The notes under the pieces: generated by a model
The model's input: only the letters and a program-made list of their open reading frames with translations
Database searches by the model: none
What the model was told of the DNA's origin: nothing
From: Norana najaformis
Taxonomy: Eukaryota > Annelida > Clitellata > Crassiclitellata > Hormogastridae
NCBI GenBank assembly: GCA_964023275.1
Contig: OZ029917.1
Span: 24,796,505-24,860,504, forward strand
DNA: 64,000 bases
Direction: 5' to 3'
Program-made: the position numbers and the translations under genes
In this document: positions 22,953-34,395 of the stretch, in pieces
Layout of the letters: the number at the start of each line of letters is the position of its first letter
How positions within the stretch are numbered: the first letter of the stretch is position 1

Positions 22953-23690
22953 CTACTGAACAAATTTTAAAAGAAATACATAGTATTCATTTACATAGAT
23001 CAAAAATAACAGTGGCCTTAACACTGATCCTTGCGGAACTCCGCTGAGAACTCCTGCCCACCCTGTTACTTGCCCATTAAGCACCACTCTCATTTTCCCG
23101 TTTATTAAGAAATCTTGTATCCATTTCAGCAACATCCCCTCAATTCCATATCCTTTGAGTTTGTTCATCAGTCTTTGGTGAGGCACTGTATCAAAAGCCT
23201 TCAGAAAGACGGCATCGATTCCACATCCCTCATCCAAGTGCCTGTGTCCGATCTTTCAGTGTTTCTAGTAGGTTAGTGAGACAAGATCTGTTTTTAGTGA
23301 AACCACGCTGGTTTACTGACAAGATTTCATTTGTTTCTAAATGTCTTAGCATTTTATCCCTCAGCAATGATTCCATAACCTTGCATGACACCAATGTCAA
23401 TGACACCAGGCGGTAGTTCCCTGCCTCAGTTTTTAGCCCTTTTTAAATACAGAGATGACATTTGCACACCCGATCTTCTGGCAGTTCTTCTTCCTGAAGT
23501 TACTTATTGAACAGTATAGCAAGTGGAACATTTAAGATGTTGGCCAATTCTTTTAAAACTTTAGGATGTAGTCCATCTGGTCCTGGAGCTTTGTCCTCTT
23601 TAGATTCGACAGCTTTTGTTCAACTTCTTCCTGTGTTATTTTGAAGCAATCAATAATTGGAGTACCTTCAGGATGTCTCTGAAATTTACT
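22953..23690 (-). mobile_element. Jockey/CR1-group LINE reverse transcriptase fragment
   Basis: Minus-strand frames read NYRLVSLTLVSCKVMESLL (about 23420-23365), QRGFTKNRSCLTNLLETL, then KAFDTVPHQRLMNKLKGYGI, LLKWIQDFLINGKMRVVLNG and SGVPQGSVLRPLLFLIYVNE. These are RT motifs from the fingers to motif B; the YADD motif is not reached. A frameshift near 23240 separates the two halves. It is convergent with the plus-strand fragment at 22770. Confidence 0.85.
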
Positions 23691-24249
23691 TGATCCATAG
23701 CTCTTATGTTCGGTGTTCGATTCCCATTAATCTTCAGAAATTGGCAATTAATTTTAGATCCTTGCCACTCATAAGAAAAGACTGATTACGGAAGCTGGAC
23801 TGATAGTTAATCTTGCGCTTCAGGGAAAAGATCCTTCAAGACTGTCGCAATATATTTTCAAATAGTATTCACGTGATCCGGGAAATAACGAAGTTAATCA
23901 AGGTAACAATTCACATTTTCCTTATACTAATAACAAGGCTGTCAGACTACGTAAAGATATCCAAAATGGCGATGTCTGTGGAATGCTTAGGAATGCGCAA
24001 ATTGGCCAGGCTCGGTTTTCTTGTTAGAATGGACCGAGAATAAGCTTAGTGAATCATTTCTTCAGCAGCCGTCGTGTATCGATTTCTGCCTTTCTCAACT
24101 ATGTATGCGCTGGACATACAGCAAATAAGATTGAGAAGACAAGACTGCTGAAAACTGGGCCCGCAAATCTAATCCATCAACGCGACCATTTGAAGAAATG
24201 GAAAGCCTGCGTAGTAGTTGAACTGCTGAAACGCATTTCTCGTTACATT

Positions 24250-24420
24250 TAGTGCCAGCTGCAGGATTGCTTGCGTGGGGGCAAAGAGCATTTCCTGGGG
24301 GGCGCCACATTCTGGCAGTCAACCATGCACGGGTTTTGTCTGAGGGGAGCAGGCATAAAACCAAGAGGTGCGCGGGGGCGAACCGCCCCCATCCCTATAC
24401 CTAAATCCGCCATAGATTAC
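24250..24420. other. Possible DNA-transposon fragment (hAT-like terminus)
   Basis: GC-rich GGGGCGAACCGCCCCC and a right edge reading CCTAAATCCGCCATAG resemble the CAGTGGCGGATTTAGG termini of some hAT MITEs read in reverse. No matching left end or duplication was found. Confidence 0.3.
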
Positions 24421-25079
24421 ATTATGTTAACCCACGTTATACTGTGATTCCAATGAACAAACACATAATTAAAGGGGATGCACGACAGCCTGTTGATTAA
24501 ATTGCTGCATTGTAAATCCCTTAGGTCAGGATCTCAAACTTCTGCCAGGAGAGAAAGCTATTTCAAGATTTTTGTTACTCTCCCTATTAAAAGTCACTCT
24601 CCCTATTAAAAGTACATAAACTAAACACTGTCAGTGGGAAGATCAGTGAGCGAGGGATAGGACTGGCTACCCGACCTCATGTGCCAAAGATGAAGACGCT
24701 ACCACTTCTAGCAAGGACTACTATACCTGTTAGGGTTGACATAAGGAACTGCTGCTCTTCATCGTCTACCACTGTATAATATGTTACGTTGTGCTGCAAA
24801 AAGTCACGCACATTTATTTTTAAAATAATTTATTTAATTAGTTTGTCTCGTATTTGGGGTTTATGTATTCTTGAGAGGTATTTAATTTAGTTTTGCATTT
24901 ACTTTCATGCATTTGTCTCCGTTATTTCTTTTACTTACTACAGCTGTTTTAATTAAATTATAGCATTGTAAATGTATGTGAGTTTATTTAGATATTCATT
25001 AAATATTATCAAATTAAGTTTATATACATATGTATTAAGTTATCCCATATATATACATATATATGGACATTTTTGTCTT

Positions 25080-25235
25080 TATGGCCCTTACAGCCTAGGC
25101 TGTCATGGGCTAGCTCGAACATCGATGGCGCTGAGCAACTGTGAGTGAAGGAATTGCTCAAGATCCCTGCGCAGAAACCGTTTCTGGGGAGGCTTGAACT
25201 CGTAGGTCTCTACTCATATGCGGACAACTATATAT
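25080..25235 (-). repeat. tRNA-derived SINE, copy 3 (truncated)
   Basis: CATCGATGGCGCTGAGCAACTGTGAG, AAGGAATTGCTCA and GAGGCTTGAACTCG match SINE copy 2 at 1716-1798. The tRNA head beyond the B box is lost. Confidence 0.65.
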
Positions 25236-25831
25236 ACACTATAGACAACTATATATGTTCTTAAAATATCTGTAAACCATTTCTTTTGAACGGAACAAAG
25301 AATCATTAAATACGATTGTAACATAATAAGAAACTGGCTAAACTTGGTAGTCTATTTCCTACTGGCCGAAATACCTCCTTCTTTTAGGCTCCACATCAAT
25401 GTTCGGAAGTTGGAAATGATTGTTGACAATGCCCTCTCTTAGCTAACTTGCTTTTACTAGTTTTGCCACGAGCAACTTAGAGTTGTCAGATGCAAACTCT
25501 GCCTCAAATCCTGTGACCACTGTTATTGGTCCATGCTTTCATATGTGACTACTATGATGTCACGATGCCGAGGAGAAGTCGAATAGAATCTTTTATTATT
25601 TAACTGAGACTTAACATCGACTGACGAACGGCTCAGTCCCTCTCTCGGTCTGTATGGGTCTAAAATCGGTCTGGCATCTATCTGACTAAAGTCATTTTCC
25701 CCCCTTATAAACTAGTTTGACAATCCCTCGATCGAGTCTTGCATTTCATCAGTCAGCTGTCTGGTACTCCCTCACGTCAGGTGAGTGTCGAATTTTCCCG
25801 CCGATGGCTCACCTCCAGCTACCATCCGTGA

Positions 25832-25846
25832 TCACCAGAGGGCACC
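25832..25846 (+). promoter_or_regulatory. CTCF-like motif next to E-boxes
   Basis: TCACCAGAGGGCACC closely resembles the bilaterian CTCF core (CCACCAGAGGGCRC type, first base differing). Two CACGTG-type E-boxes (ACACGTGA at about 25854 and ACACGTGA at about 25873) follow within 40 bases, in an otherwise unannotated unique stretch. This is motif resemblance only. Confidence 0.3.
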
Positions 25847-27951
25847 AACGGACACACGTGATGGACGACGACGACACGTGAGGTGAGGAACGTGACATTC
25901 TGCTGCTTGGTTGTTAATTGTCCTCGACGATTTATACACGTCTCTTATTACAGGCGCCACCAAATTCAGTCGACCGTTTGCTTAATAGTTCAGTTCGAAG
26001 TTTTTTCTCTGTTGAAACAGACACCTTGATTGATCAGACCCACTGGCAATCTCCAGTACCCACCTGTTTCTGTCCTCTTTCGTGTTTCTCTCAATTCGTC
26101 TGACAGACGGAGCCGCATAAACCAGTATGCAATTTATGCATTTGCATATGCCCTTCCCCCGCTGACAGGGCCTCCGTATTGAAGTCAAAATTTTCAACCG
26201 AGAAAACACTAACATATGATTCATATTACCAGGTTTTAGTTCATAGGAACGAATCATTAGTTTTGTTCTAAATAAGAATGTGCTCCATGACCATCTTGCA
26301 AAATTGAAGTTAACCCTACTGATTTTATACACCTTTTACACTTTTATTATAGCCTGTCTGCGGCATCCCATCGTTCTAAGCGCAGTGTGATAGGAGCTCC
26401 CATCTATAGTTTGCATGAGACTTCTGAGTAGTTAATTCGGCCCAACTGACAGGCGGGATTATTTGTTTCCCGGGATAGGACTTACTTGGAATGTCATAGA
26501 GACTTCGCTATGGTTGGTTTCCACTTAATATTCATGGTAGCAACGTAATTTTGGAGCAAAGGCTACAGCTTGCTGTCTAAAGACTCAAGTCTCTCGAATG
26601 TTTCCGCCAGGATATCGTAATGGTAGGCGCTTTATAATTTTACCAGTACAATACGATATCATGTTTAATCAAGATATATGACAATTAAATACTTGTCATA
26701 CTTATCATGAGACCCGCAACACGAGGAGCTTCTTGTCCTTTCTCTGCCATTCTGTTTGATCTTGGTTTGTGTTATCAGGTCGGGAACACTTCTGAGTAGT
26801 TTTCATAAACAGGTGCTATATAAATGTGCAATTACGATTATGATTATATATATATATATATGTTACATATTATGCATGTGCCAATGTACACAGTCACTTC
26901 CAAAACCATAAAATTGCAGTCAAAATCTATCATATCTTTATCATCATTTCCTATAAACACATTTGTATATCTCATCTCATATGCATATATATAATAATAA
27001 GACAATTTACATAGCGCCGTAGCACAGCCGAGGCAGAACAAAAGGCGGTGGAAGACATGCGACTGACAGCAGCCGCATACTGGCGCATACAGTTCATATA
27101 TATATATATATATCATATATTCGTGGATAGGTTTATTTTGTGTAACTGCTTTGTTACTGGGGTTCAATATTTCTGTCCTGCTGTGCAACCAGCGTGTACG
27201 TCTGTCCGTTTTTCACCGGGAATCGGGGTTATTGACTTGGCCCTGGCGATGATCCGGGACGCATACGGAAATACGTCCACCGGAGAAGGAAGGCAGGCAT
27301 GGAAGCAGGCAGGCAAGCGGGGAGGCAGGGAGGCAGGAAGGGGATCCTCCTGCAGCTGTTTCAGACGGACCTTATTATTAGACCCGTCCTTTCTGCATGT
27401 ACGAGTGGGTGTGGAGTGAATGGGAACCGGTGTCATTCTGCACAATCGAGTCATCCGTTTATCTTTTTCTCGACGAAAATCGTATTTTCCAGGTGCATAG
27501 TTCGGCTAATAACAATTCCATCTCGCATTCCAGTAAGTGAGCAAGTAAGCGGGTGTGGTTCCCGCTGGCATGGCTGCAGTCTGTCTGTAGTCTCGTAGGA
27601 AAAGACGCTATCTACTTGTGATGTTCCATAGCATTAGGTAAACGAGGTACTGAACAGGAAGCACATATCTGGACAAAGAGGAAGAGAGTGATCAAGAAGA
27701 GCAAGATCATGATCAAGATGAAGGGGAGGACAAAGAAGAAGAGGAAGCATAAAGAAAGAAAGTAGTAAAAAGGAAGGGAGGGAGGAAAGAAGGAAGGAAA
27801 AAAGAGAGCCCCCTAAAGTTAACCTTAATACAGCCATGGATATGAAGTCAAAGTATTTCATTTTTTATTGACGAAATCGACATATACAAAAGTCATCATA
27901 TGGTGCTATATACATATTATATTCTAGTGTATATTTGCAACATATCTAATA

Positions 27952-28087
27952 TATTCTAATCTAATGACTTCTAAAGCGCCGTTATCATAATGCTCAAGGC
28001 AATAATCGATGGTCACATCAAGTGAAACCTTAGTCAAAATCAACTATCCGTTGGGGAAGCCAGGTTGAATTCCGACAGGTCATATTT

Positions 28088-28138
<51 letters not shown>
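27952..28138 (+). repeat. Short interspersed repeat B with AAT tail
   Basis: TCTAATCTAATGACTTCTAA, then AATCGATGGTCACATCAAGT and GAAACCTTAGTCA, aligned with 7053-7180. It ends in about 17 AAT units (28089-28138), the arrangement expected of a SINE copied by a LINE with a microsatellite tail. No clear A or B box is visible. Confidence 0.75.
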
Positions 28139-28139
<1 letters not shown>

Positions 28140-28411
28140 GTAAGAAGAAGGCCAAGGGAATCTGTAGCGTTTGCAAGGCGACTAGACAGTTGCACCTTGT
28201 CGACGGCCTTCTTCACAAACACGGCACACGGAATAACCCTTGTCCAGGGTCGCACAAACCGCCCCTTTCGACGCTTGCTCCACCAGCGGCAATCGCTGTC
28301 TTCCCCTAATGTAGACACTGATCAAGTCCCTCTATCGGCGGATTCTCACCTAGACCATCCAAGTTATCCGGGCAGCCTGATTAAGCACATTCCTAGGGGG
28401 CAAGGCCAGCA

Positions 28412-30300
28412 ATGGCTAATATACTGATTACAATCATGGACAACATCATTCGCAACCCACTAGATCGGGACGCCTGGATTAGGTTGATGGTTTTCGGTTG
28501 CTCTTCTCTCGCACATCCAACAAGAGGGGGCAAGAAACACAACCTAACCCACCTTATCAAGAAGAGGATGGACGCATTTCGGTCTCAGATGGCAGCAGGA
28601 GCTCGCTTTTCCATCCCCATCACAGAGGCAGGACTGACTTTTAGACGCTCAACCGCAACTGGCTTATTCCAGACCTTCCTCTCTTAAATACGGCGATTTT
28701 ACTATACTCTCACAAACAGGTCCACAGCAAGGAGATCCCCTCGGTCCACTTCTCTTCTGCCTTCCCATTCAGCCGCTTCTGACAGGTCTTTCTTCTCCTC
28801 TACGCCTTGGCTATTTGGATGACCTCACACTGGGTGGGAAAGCATCCGTAGTGGCGGCAGACGTCGAATCTATTATCAGGGTCGCGGGCGAAATGGGTTT
28901 GACACTAAATGTCAGTAAGTGCGAAGTGATAACACACATCCAATCTACCAACCTGCATTTTCTCCTCTAGACTGTTTCACGGTCACACCTTCTGACAATG
29001 CTTGTCTTTTGGGCGCACCTCTTTCCACGGGCGGAGCTCTAAGGGATGCACTGGAGAAGCGATGCGCACAACTATCACTAGGGATTGACCGTCTGGCTTA
29101 CATATCTAGGCATGATGCCATAATTCTTCTTCGCAACTCACTAAGCTCTTGCACCCTGCTCCACACACTCCGCTGCACACCATGCATGGACAACCCGGCT
29201 CTTGACACATTCGACCAACTGCTGCGCAAAACCCTCACCAACATGCTCAACTTGGCTCTGAATGATCAGAGCTGGGATCAAGCATCTTTACCTGTCCGAG
29301 ACGGAGGTCTTGGTATACGTCGCGCGTCCTCGCTGGCACTTCCCGCCTTCTTGGCTTCAACCGCAGGCACCACGATGTTACAGGATTCCATTTTTACCTC
29401 TTGCGACCTGCCCCCGTATGGCCCTTTGGAACAAGCCCGGCCCCGCTGGTCAGCCGAATTAAATGCCCCCAATCCCGAGGCCCCAATATCCCATAAACAG
29501 GCAACTTGGGACTGCCCACTTATCCAAAAGAGTCTGGCAACCCTCAGAGCCTCAATAACATCCGAGTACCACGAAGCCAGATTTAAGGTAGTTTCTTCAC
29601 CACACTCTGGCGACTGGCTTTTGGCGCTGCCCATAAGTGCCTGCGGCTTGAGGCTAGACGATGAGGCTGTACGCATCGCAACAGGCCTAAGACTTGGTAT
29701 AGACGTGCGCCCCTCACGTTTGCCTCTGCGGGTTTTTGGTCACTGCTGACGGCTCGCACGGTCTAGCATGCCCTTTAGACCCTGGGAGAACAGCAAGACA
29801 CGCCTGTATCAATGACATCGTGTGGCGCGCCCTCGTGAAGGCTGGCTTTCCATCAACTAAAGAACCAGCACGATTGGTTAGGTCCGACAGTCGACGACCT
29901 GATGGAGCAACCCTCATTCCTTGGGAAGGGGGTAAATGCTTGACCTGGGACGCCACAGTAATCGATACTCTGGCAGTCTCTTATCGATCCAGAACAGCCG
30001 TGGTCGCAGGTGCTGCTGCTGAGATCGCAGCAGAACGAAAGACCTCAAAATACAGTGATATTCTCTCGACACATTGCTTCGTCCCTCTGGCCTTCGAGAC
30101 TCTAGGCCCCATAAATCAGGAAGGCTTTAGCCTCATCAAGAAAATCGGTCGCCATTTAGCCCAAGTATCGGGAGACAAGAGGGAGACTTCTTTCCTGTTC
30201 CAACGCCTCTCTAATGCCAACCAGCGATCTAACCCCATTGCCTTTAATGGCACATTCTTGGAGCCAGATTTAAGCGAAGACTGGCAATTCCAGAGAACAA
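28412..30300 (+). mobile_element. REL-endonuclease non-LTR retrotransposon, internally deleted
   Basis: Three frames in order. 28412-28687: pre-RT region (WIRLMVFGCSSLAHPTRGGK). 28686-28930: RT motifs B and C ([20 protein letters not shown] and YLDDLTLGG) then SKCE. 28919-29749: thumb (QASLPVRDGGLGIRRASSLA) and [15 protein letters not shown]. From about 29720: a zinc knuckle CLCGFLVTADGSHGLAC and the restriction-like endonuclease (RRPDGATLIPW, TWDATVIDTLAVSYRS) ending VSGDKRETSFLFQRLSNANQ. The first frame stops and jumps straight to motif B, so the RT fingers and catalytic motif A are deleted. Single-base shifts near 28925 and 29720 also break it. It cannot be autonomous. The zinc knuckle plus endonuclease layout is that of CRE/NeSL/R2-type clades. 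Confidence 0.88.
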
Positions 30301-31091
30301 TCACCGGCCGGAAGACAGCCTCAGATCAGTGCGACGAACATTCTACCCATTCAGACCATGCTTCTTCGCTCCCTCATAATTTCCATTGTCTTCTACCTGA
30401 CCTGGAACAGTTGTCTACGCGCGACCTTCCATCGATGGAAGAAGAAGCGATTGACTCCAGCTATGACAAAGCATTTACAATGGTTAACAGGAGAAAAGAC
30501 GAACGTTATCTGAAGGATTTAGTTCAGAAGAAGCAACCAGACGAATTCATGATCTCAGAACTCGCACTCGACGCAGCGAGCGAGAGTACCCAGTCGCAAA
30601 TCAAGTTCTTCATCGACAACAATACAACGAAGAACAAGACGGCTGAAATCAAAGAAGGAGAGAAGGGCGTGCCTGAAGCCAAGATTAAAGAAAAGGAGAG
30701 AACCTGGAACAGGTCGTCGAGACCCAGCCGACGGGCCCCAACCGATCCTCTGGGTCAAGGAGCCACATCGCCTGTCGAAGGTGGAGGAGACGTCGACGCT
30801 CGGTTCAGTGAAGCCCACGACGCAGGCGCCTTCGAAGCAGACGACGACGGCGATGAAGAGGAGGGAGTTGGTGGTGCTGGATGTTCGTCCGATCCACACC
30901 GGAAGTTCTTGCGCTCCATCGAAGAAACGCCCACAGAACGCTCTACACTTACGCGACCGCTAGCTCAGGGTTGCTTCTTCACCACTGCGCTTACAGACAT
31001 GATCACGAGATTCGGAGGTGCAGCTAGTAGACCTGTTTCCAGTGTGCCAGCCTGGACGCCACAGCAGCTCTACTTGCTCCAGCAACAATAG
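29722..31091 (+). CDS. Chimeric open frame: REL endonuclease joined to a charged host-like tail
   Basis: One uninterrupted frame of more than 450 codons. Its first about 190 codons are the retroelement zinc knuckle and endonuclease. After DWQFQ (about 30296) retroelement similarity ends, and the frame continues about 260 codons: SMEEEAIDSSYDKAFTMVNR, VQKKQPDEFMISELALD, an acidic EADDDGDEEEGVGG run, then FLRSIEETPTERSTLTRPLA, FFTTALTDMITRFGG and WTPQQLYLLQQQ, stop TAG 31089-31091. A plausible acceptor (TTCCATTGTCTTCTACCTGACCTGGAACAG) ends at 30410, so 30411-31091 could be a terminal host exon entered in phase 0, with the retroelement lying in its intron. Alternatively it is a read-through fusion. 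I do not recognise the tail. Confidence 0.45.
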
Positions 31092-31146
31092 ATTTGTTTC
31101 ATAATTGAAAATGTTCCGACACCCTGGAAGTCGTTTCTGACGCCTA

Positions 31147-31214
31147 TAATAATAATAATAATAATAATACTACTAAGATGATGATGATGACGATGATGAT
31201 GATGATAGTGATTA
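31147..31214. repeat. AAT then GAT microsatellite
   Basis: About eight AAT units followed by GATGATGATGACGATGATG. It follows the chimeric frame and could be the remnant of a retroelement tail. Confidence 0.85.
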
Positions 31215-31296
31215 TTCTAGAGGTTATAGATGTTTAAAAAGCGATGATCTGTCATCGGTGTCCCAAGGGTGACCCTCGTTTGGGGATGGCGCGGAA

Positions 31297-31440
31297 TTAA
31301 ACCTGCCCTTGTTTTGGAGGCGGCTTTTAACCTGCCCTTGTTTTGGAGGCGGCTTTTAACCTGCCCTTGTTTTGGAGGCGGCTTTTAACCTGCCCTTGTT
31401 TTGGAGGCGCAGTTAAAGTGGTCCTTGTTTCGGAGGTGGA
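31297..31440. repeat. 29 bp tandem repeat, four near-perfect copies
   Basis: Unit TTTTAACCTGCCCTTGTTTT + GGAGGCGGC repeated four times with almost no divergence, then one diverged copy ending TTGTTTCGGAGGTGGA. It begins TTAAACCTGCCC at 31297. GC-rich compared with its flanks. Confidence 0.92.
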
Positions 31441-34340
31441 GCTGTTATGTAAATGTACTACTAATCATATTATACTATATGAACTTGGAGAGAAGCTGTA
31501 AGGAAAACAAAACCCTTTCCTCGCCATGCTTCTCTAAGATAGCGCGATGATAGCATGGGGTCAGGCTAAGGCTCCCGAGGGCATTGCGAGGTAGGCTGTC
31601 AATGCCTGCTAACAAACGCAATTAGAGCGTCGGTATGCACTGGCCTGCAGACTGGCGAGGGAATAAAGCACAGAACGAGCGAAGGATGGAAGGGTTTGTT
31701 ACCAGAGCAACGCTCCCTTGCTCGCTTCGCGTTGCCATGGACCCCACAACAACTGCAAGCGCCAAAAATCGATGGCGCGCGTTTCTCTACGTTGGCCGAC
31801 AGATGGCGGTTTGAAACGACGACACGTACAGGGCGCACGGCAATGGGAAAACCGCACTGTGCTGCGAAAGGATCAATAGCTTTAGTGTTCGGTTGTTGTT
31901 TGTCATGGCAAGCTTCGGGATTTCCGGCATCTGTGGATATCGCTAGGGACGAGTACTTGATTAGATGCAGTTTATTCTGTGCTGCGGTGTATGGGCGATC
32001 GCTATAGTATGCTTTGAATGGAAACTCAGGAGAGCGGACTCTAGCATTGAGACAGAAAAGAATTATTGGCTGAGGCGCGGGAAACTGTGACCACCAGATG
32101 GAAAGAGCGAGTGGCTTGTATATGGTAAACGTGGAAGCAAGGGCGGAAGGAAGGAAGAACGGAAAGGAGGAAGGAGAGAAGAAGGAATGAAAGAGAGAAG
32201 GAAAAACGGATGGATGCATAAATGCAATGGCGAAACGATTGAACAGATAGACAGAGCGTAAATAGACAAGTTGCTTGATAGAGACACAGATGGAAAAACA
32301 TACATCGTGATAAAGAGACAGAAGGAGAAGATGCTGACCTCGGTAGGTCCCGTTTCTCATAGAAAGAGACATACAGACAGACAAAGAGACAGGGACACAG
32401 AAAGAGAAACAGATACCGACTGACAAACAGAGAGACAGACACTAAGACATAGAAAGAGACAGAGAGAATATCTGTTATCGGCTGAGCAACGTATAAACGT
32501 GAAATCTGATCGCGCACTAAATTTTTCCGGAAGGAATCTGAAGAGGTTTCTTTGCGTCGCCCATAATTATAAACAATGATTTAGACACATGAGCGGAAAT
32601 CCGCCGGGCAATAAACAACATCTTAGACGGGGGTAGCCAAGGCAGAGCTCTTTTGCTCCAGTCGGCGTTCCATCCACCGACGAAGAAAGAATCACTTCCC
32701 CCTCCCTTAATCCGTCTGAAGATCCAAGGAAGGAAGAAGGAAAGCAAGGAGGGAAGGCGGTCCAGTCCTCCACTAGGCTTTGTGCTAGGGAACAATTTAG
32801 TTGTGCCATGCGATGCTTTCATGGATAAAACACTGGTCAACAGCCAAAATGTTTCGGCTATGAGATCAGTCAATTTTGAGGAGTCTTACTGTGCTGAATA
32901 AGAATATGGCAATTAAAAATGATTTTAGCTCTAGTTTTTATAATACATTAAGTTTCACTAATAAAGGGATTTTTCAAATATTGGATATACTTTAGCATGA
33001 AGTATAATTAATGTGACAGCCCTGCGAGAATTTTGTGCTGAGTCATTATGTTTACTGTTTAAAACTTCTTTCTGTCTTATGAATCAGTCATAGCCAAGCT
33101 ATGTCTATGTCAAGTTTTTCGTGTCAGTAATCGCTTGTTATTTCAAAATGCTGCGAAAGTGTGTAAATAGTGCAGATAACTTTTGTTATGCGTGTGGTGA
33201 AGTGATATTTTCCTTACAGAAACTTCACTGTTATTTCCAATATTGGAGCTAATTGATTTTTAAAAGTAATTTTTGTTATCACAGCATTGAAAAAGATAGG
33301 TAAAAAATAAAATAATAAGAGAAACAAAAAAATGAAAGCTTTTGACCAGTGAAATTAAGCGCAGTTCAGTGGACGGGGGATTAAGAACCAGGAGAGGGTT
33401 TGCAACAGAGGTGCCATGTTCTTATCAAGAAAAAGGAGAGGGTTTGCAACAGAGGTGCCATGTTCTTATCAAGAACCAGGAGAGGGTTTGCAACAGAGGT
33501 GCCATGTTCTTATCAATTAGCTCCAGTGCAGGAGAGGGTTTGCAACAGAGGTGCCATGTTCTTATCAAGAACCAGGAGAGGGTTTGCAACAGAGGTGTCA
33601 TGTTCTTATCGTGTCCACATGAGCACCGACTGGCGATGGATGAAGTCATTTAGACCAACCAGGGAGCAGCAAATGCTCTCACACAGAAATTAATGTCAAG
33701 GGACATGGATGATTATCTCTACGGAAAGCACAGAATCGGAGGACTACATCCAGTTATTAAAATATAAAGTAGCAGTGCCTATGATTATTGCTCAGATAAG
33801 ACAGTGGATATGCCCTCGCCTAATATTTAGATTGTAGACATCCATGTCTGTGTTTTCTAATATTTTAGAGCTTTTACATTCCACCCACTATTAAGACTCC
33901 CTTCATCGTACGGAATGATAATGATGCAGTCGCCTTAAACGTGCCATTGGTTTATTGTTCCATGACTTAGAGATGCAACTGGTTGCAGCATGAACCTCCT
34001 TCTTATTACAAAACGGGCGAAGACCTCTTGATGACCTCCCTTGTAGTAAACGACAATAGAGGGATCTCGAGAAACGGTCGACTCAACAGAGCTCTTATCC
34101 GGCGTCGACAGCACCAGCCATATAATTTACCCTAGGAATTAAATAATGGCACGCCTAGGACTGCCACCGGTCTAGACTCGAAATTACGCGGCGTCGGATG
34201 TGGTCATTAGCATAGAAAACTCGCGATTTATGCTGCGCCATGGTCGGCTAGAGATATAAAAATTCAAGATTTCCGCAGGTTCCGTCGTTCCCAGGTGAAT
34301 CTGTGGATGCTTTCAGCGGGAACACGGAACAGAACTCGGC
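31441..34340. other. Interval without a recognised gene
   Basis: GC-balanced stretch 31560-32040 is open on both strands without a family match. 32090-32470 is strongly purine-rich (GGAAGGAAGG, GAGACAGA types). The rest is AT-rich unique sequence plus the 44 bp tandem repeat at 33391-33610. Confidence 0.5.
33391..33610. repeat. 44 bp tandem repeat, five copies
   Basis: Unit beginning GGAGAGGGTTTGCAACAGAG and continuing GTGCCATGTTCTTATCAAG. Copies start at 33391, 33435, 33479, 33531 and 33575; the fourth is spaced 52 rather than 44 bases from the third. Near identity between copies indicates recent expansion. Frames across it are repetitive and not genes. Confidence 0.92.
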
Positions 34341-34379
34341 GTTCCGATGGTCGACTGTTTCCTTGCAAGCATTAACAAA

Positions 34380-34395
34380 ATGGCGGCGCGACCGT
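34380..34395 (+). CDS. Candidate first coding exon of the stomatin gene
   Basis: ATGGCGGCGCGACCGT followed by a donor GTTAGT at 34396. Context ACAAAATGG is a strong initiation context and also an AAAATGGCGGC (YY1-like) promoter motif. It would encode MAARP and leave one base of a serine codon, exactly the phase required by the stomatin exon at 40964, which needs one base from upstream. The match is short and could be chance; other first exons are possible. Confidence 0.22.

Noticed and set aside
31599-32517. 275- and 158-codon minus frames
   Set aside because: Low-complexity S/F/L/C/P-rich translation of purine-rich GAAGGA and GAGACAGA sequence; no domain seen.
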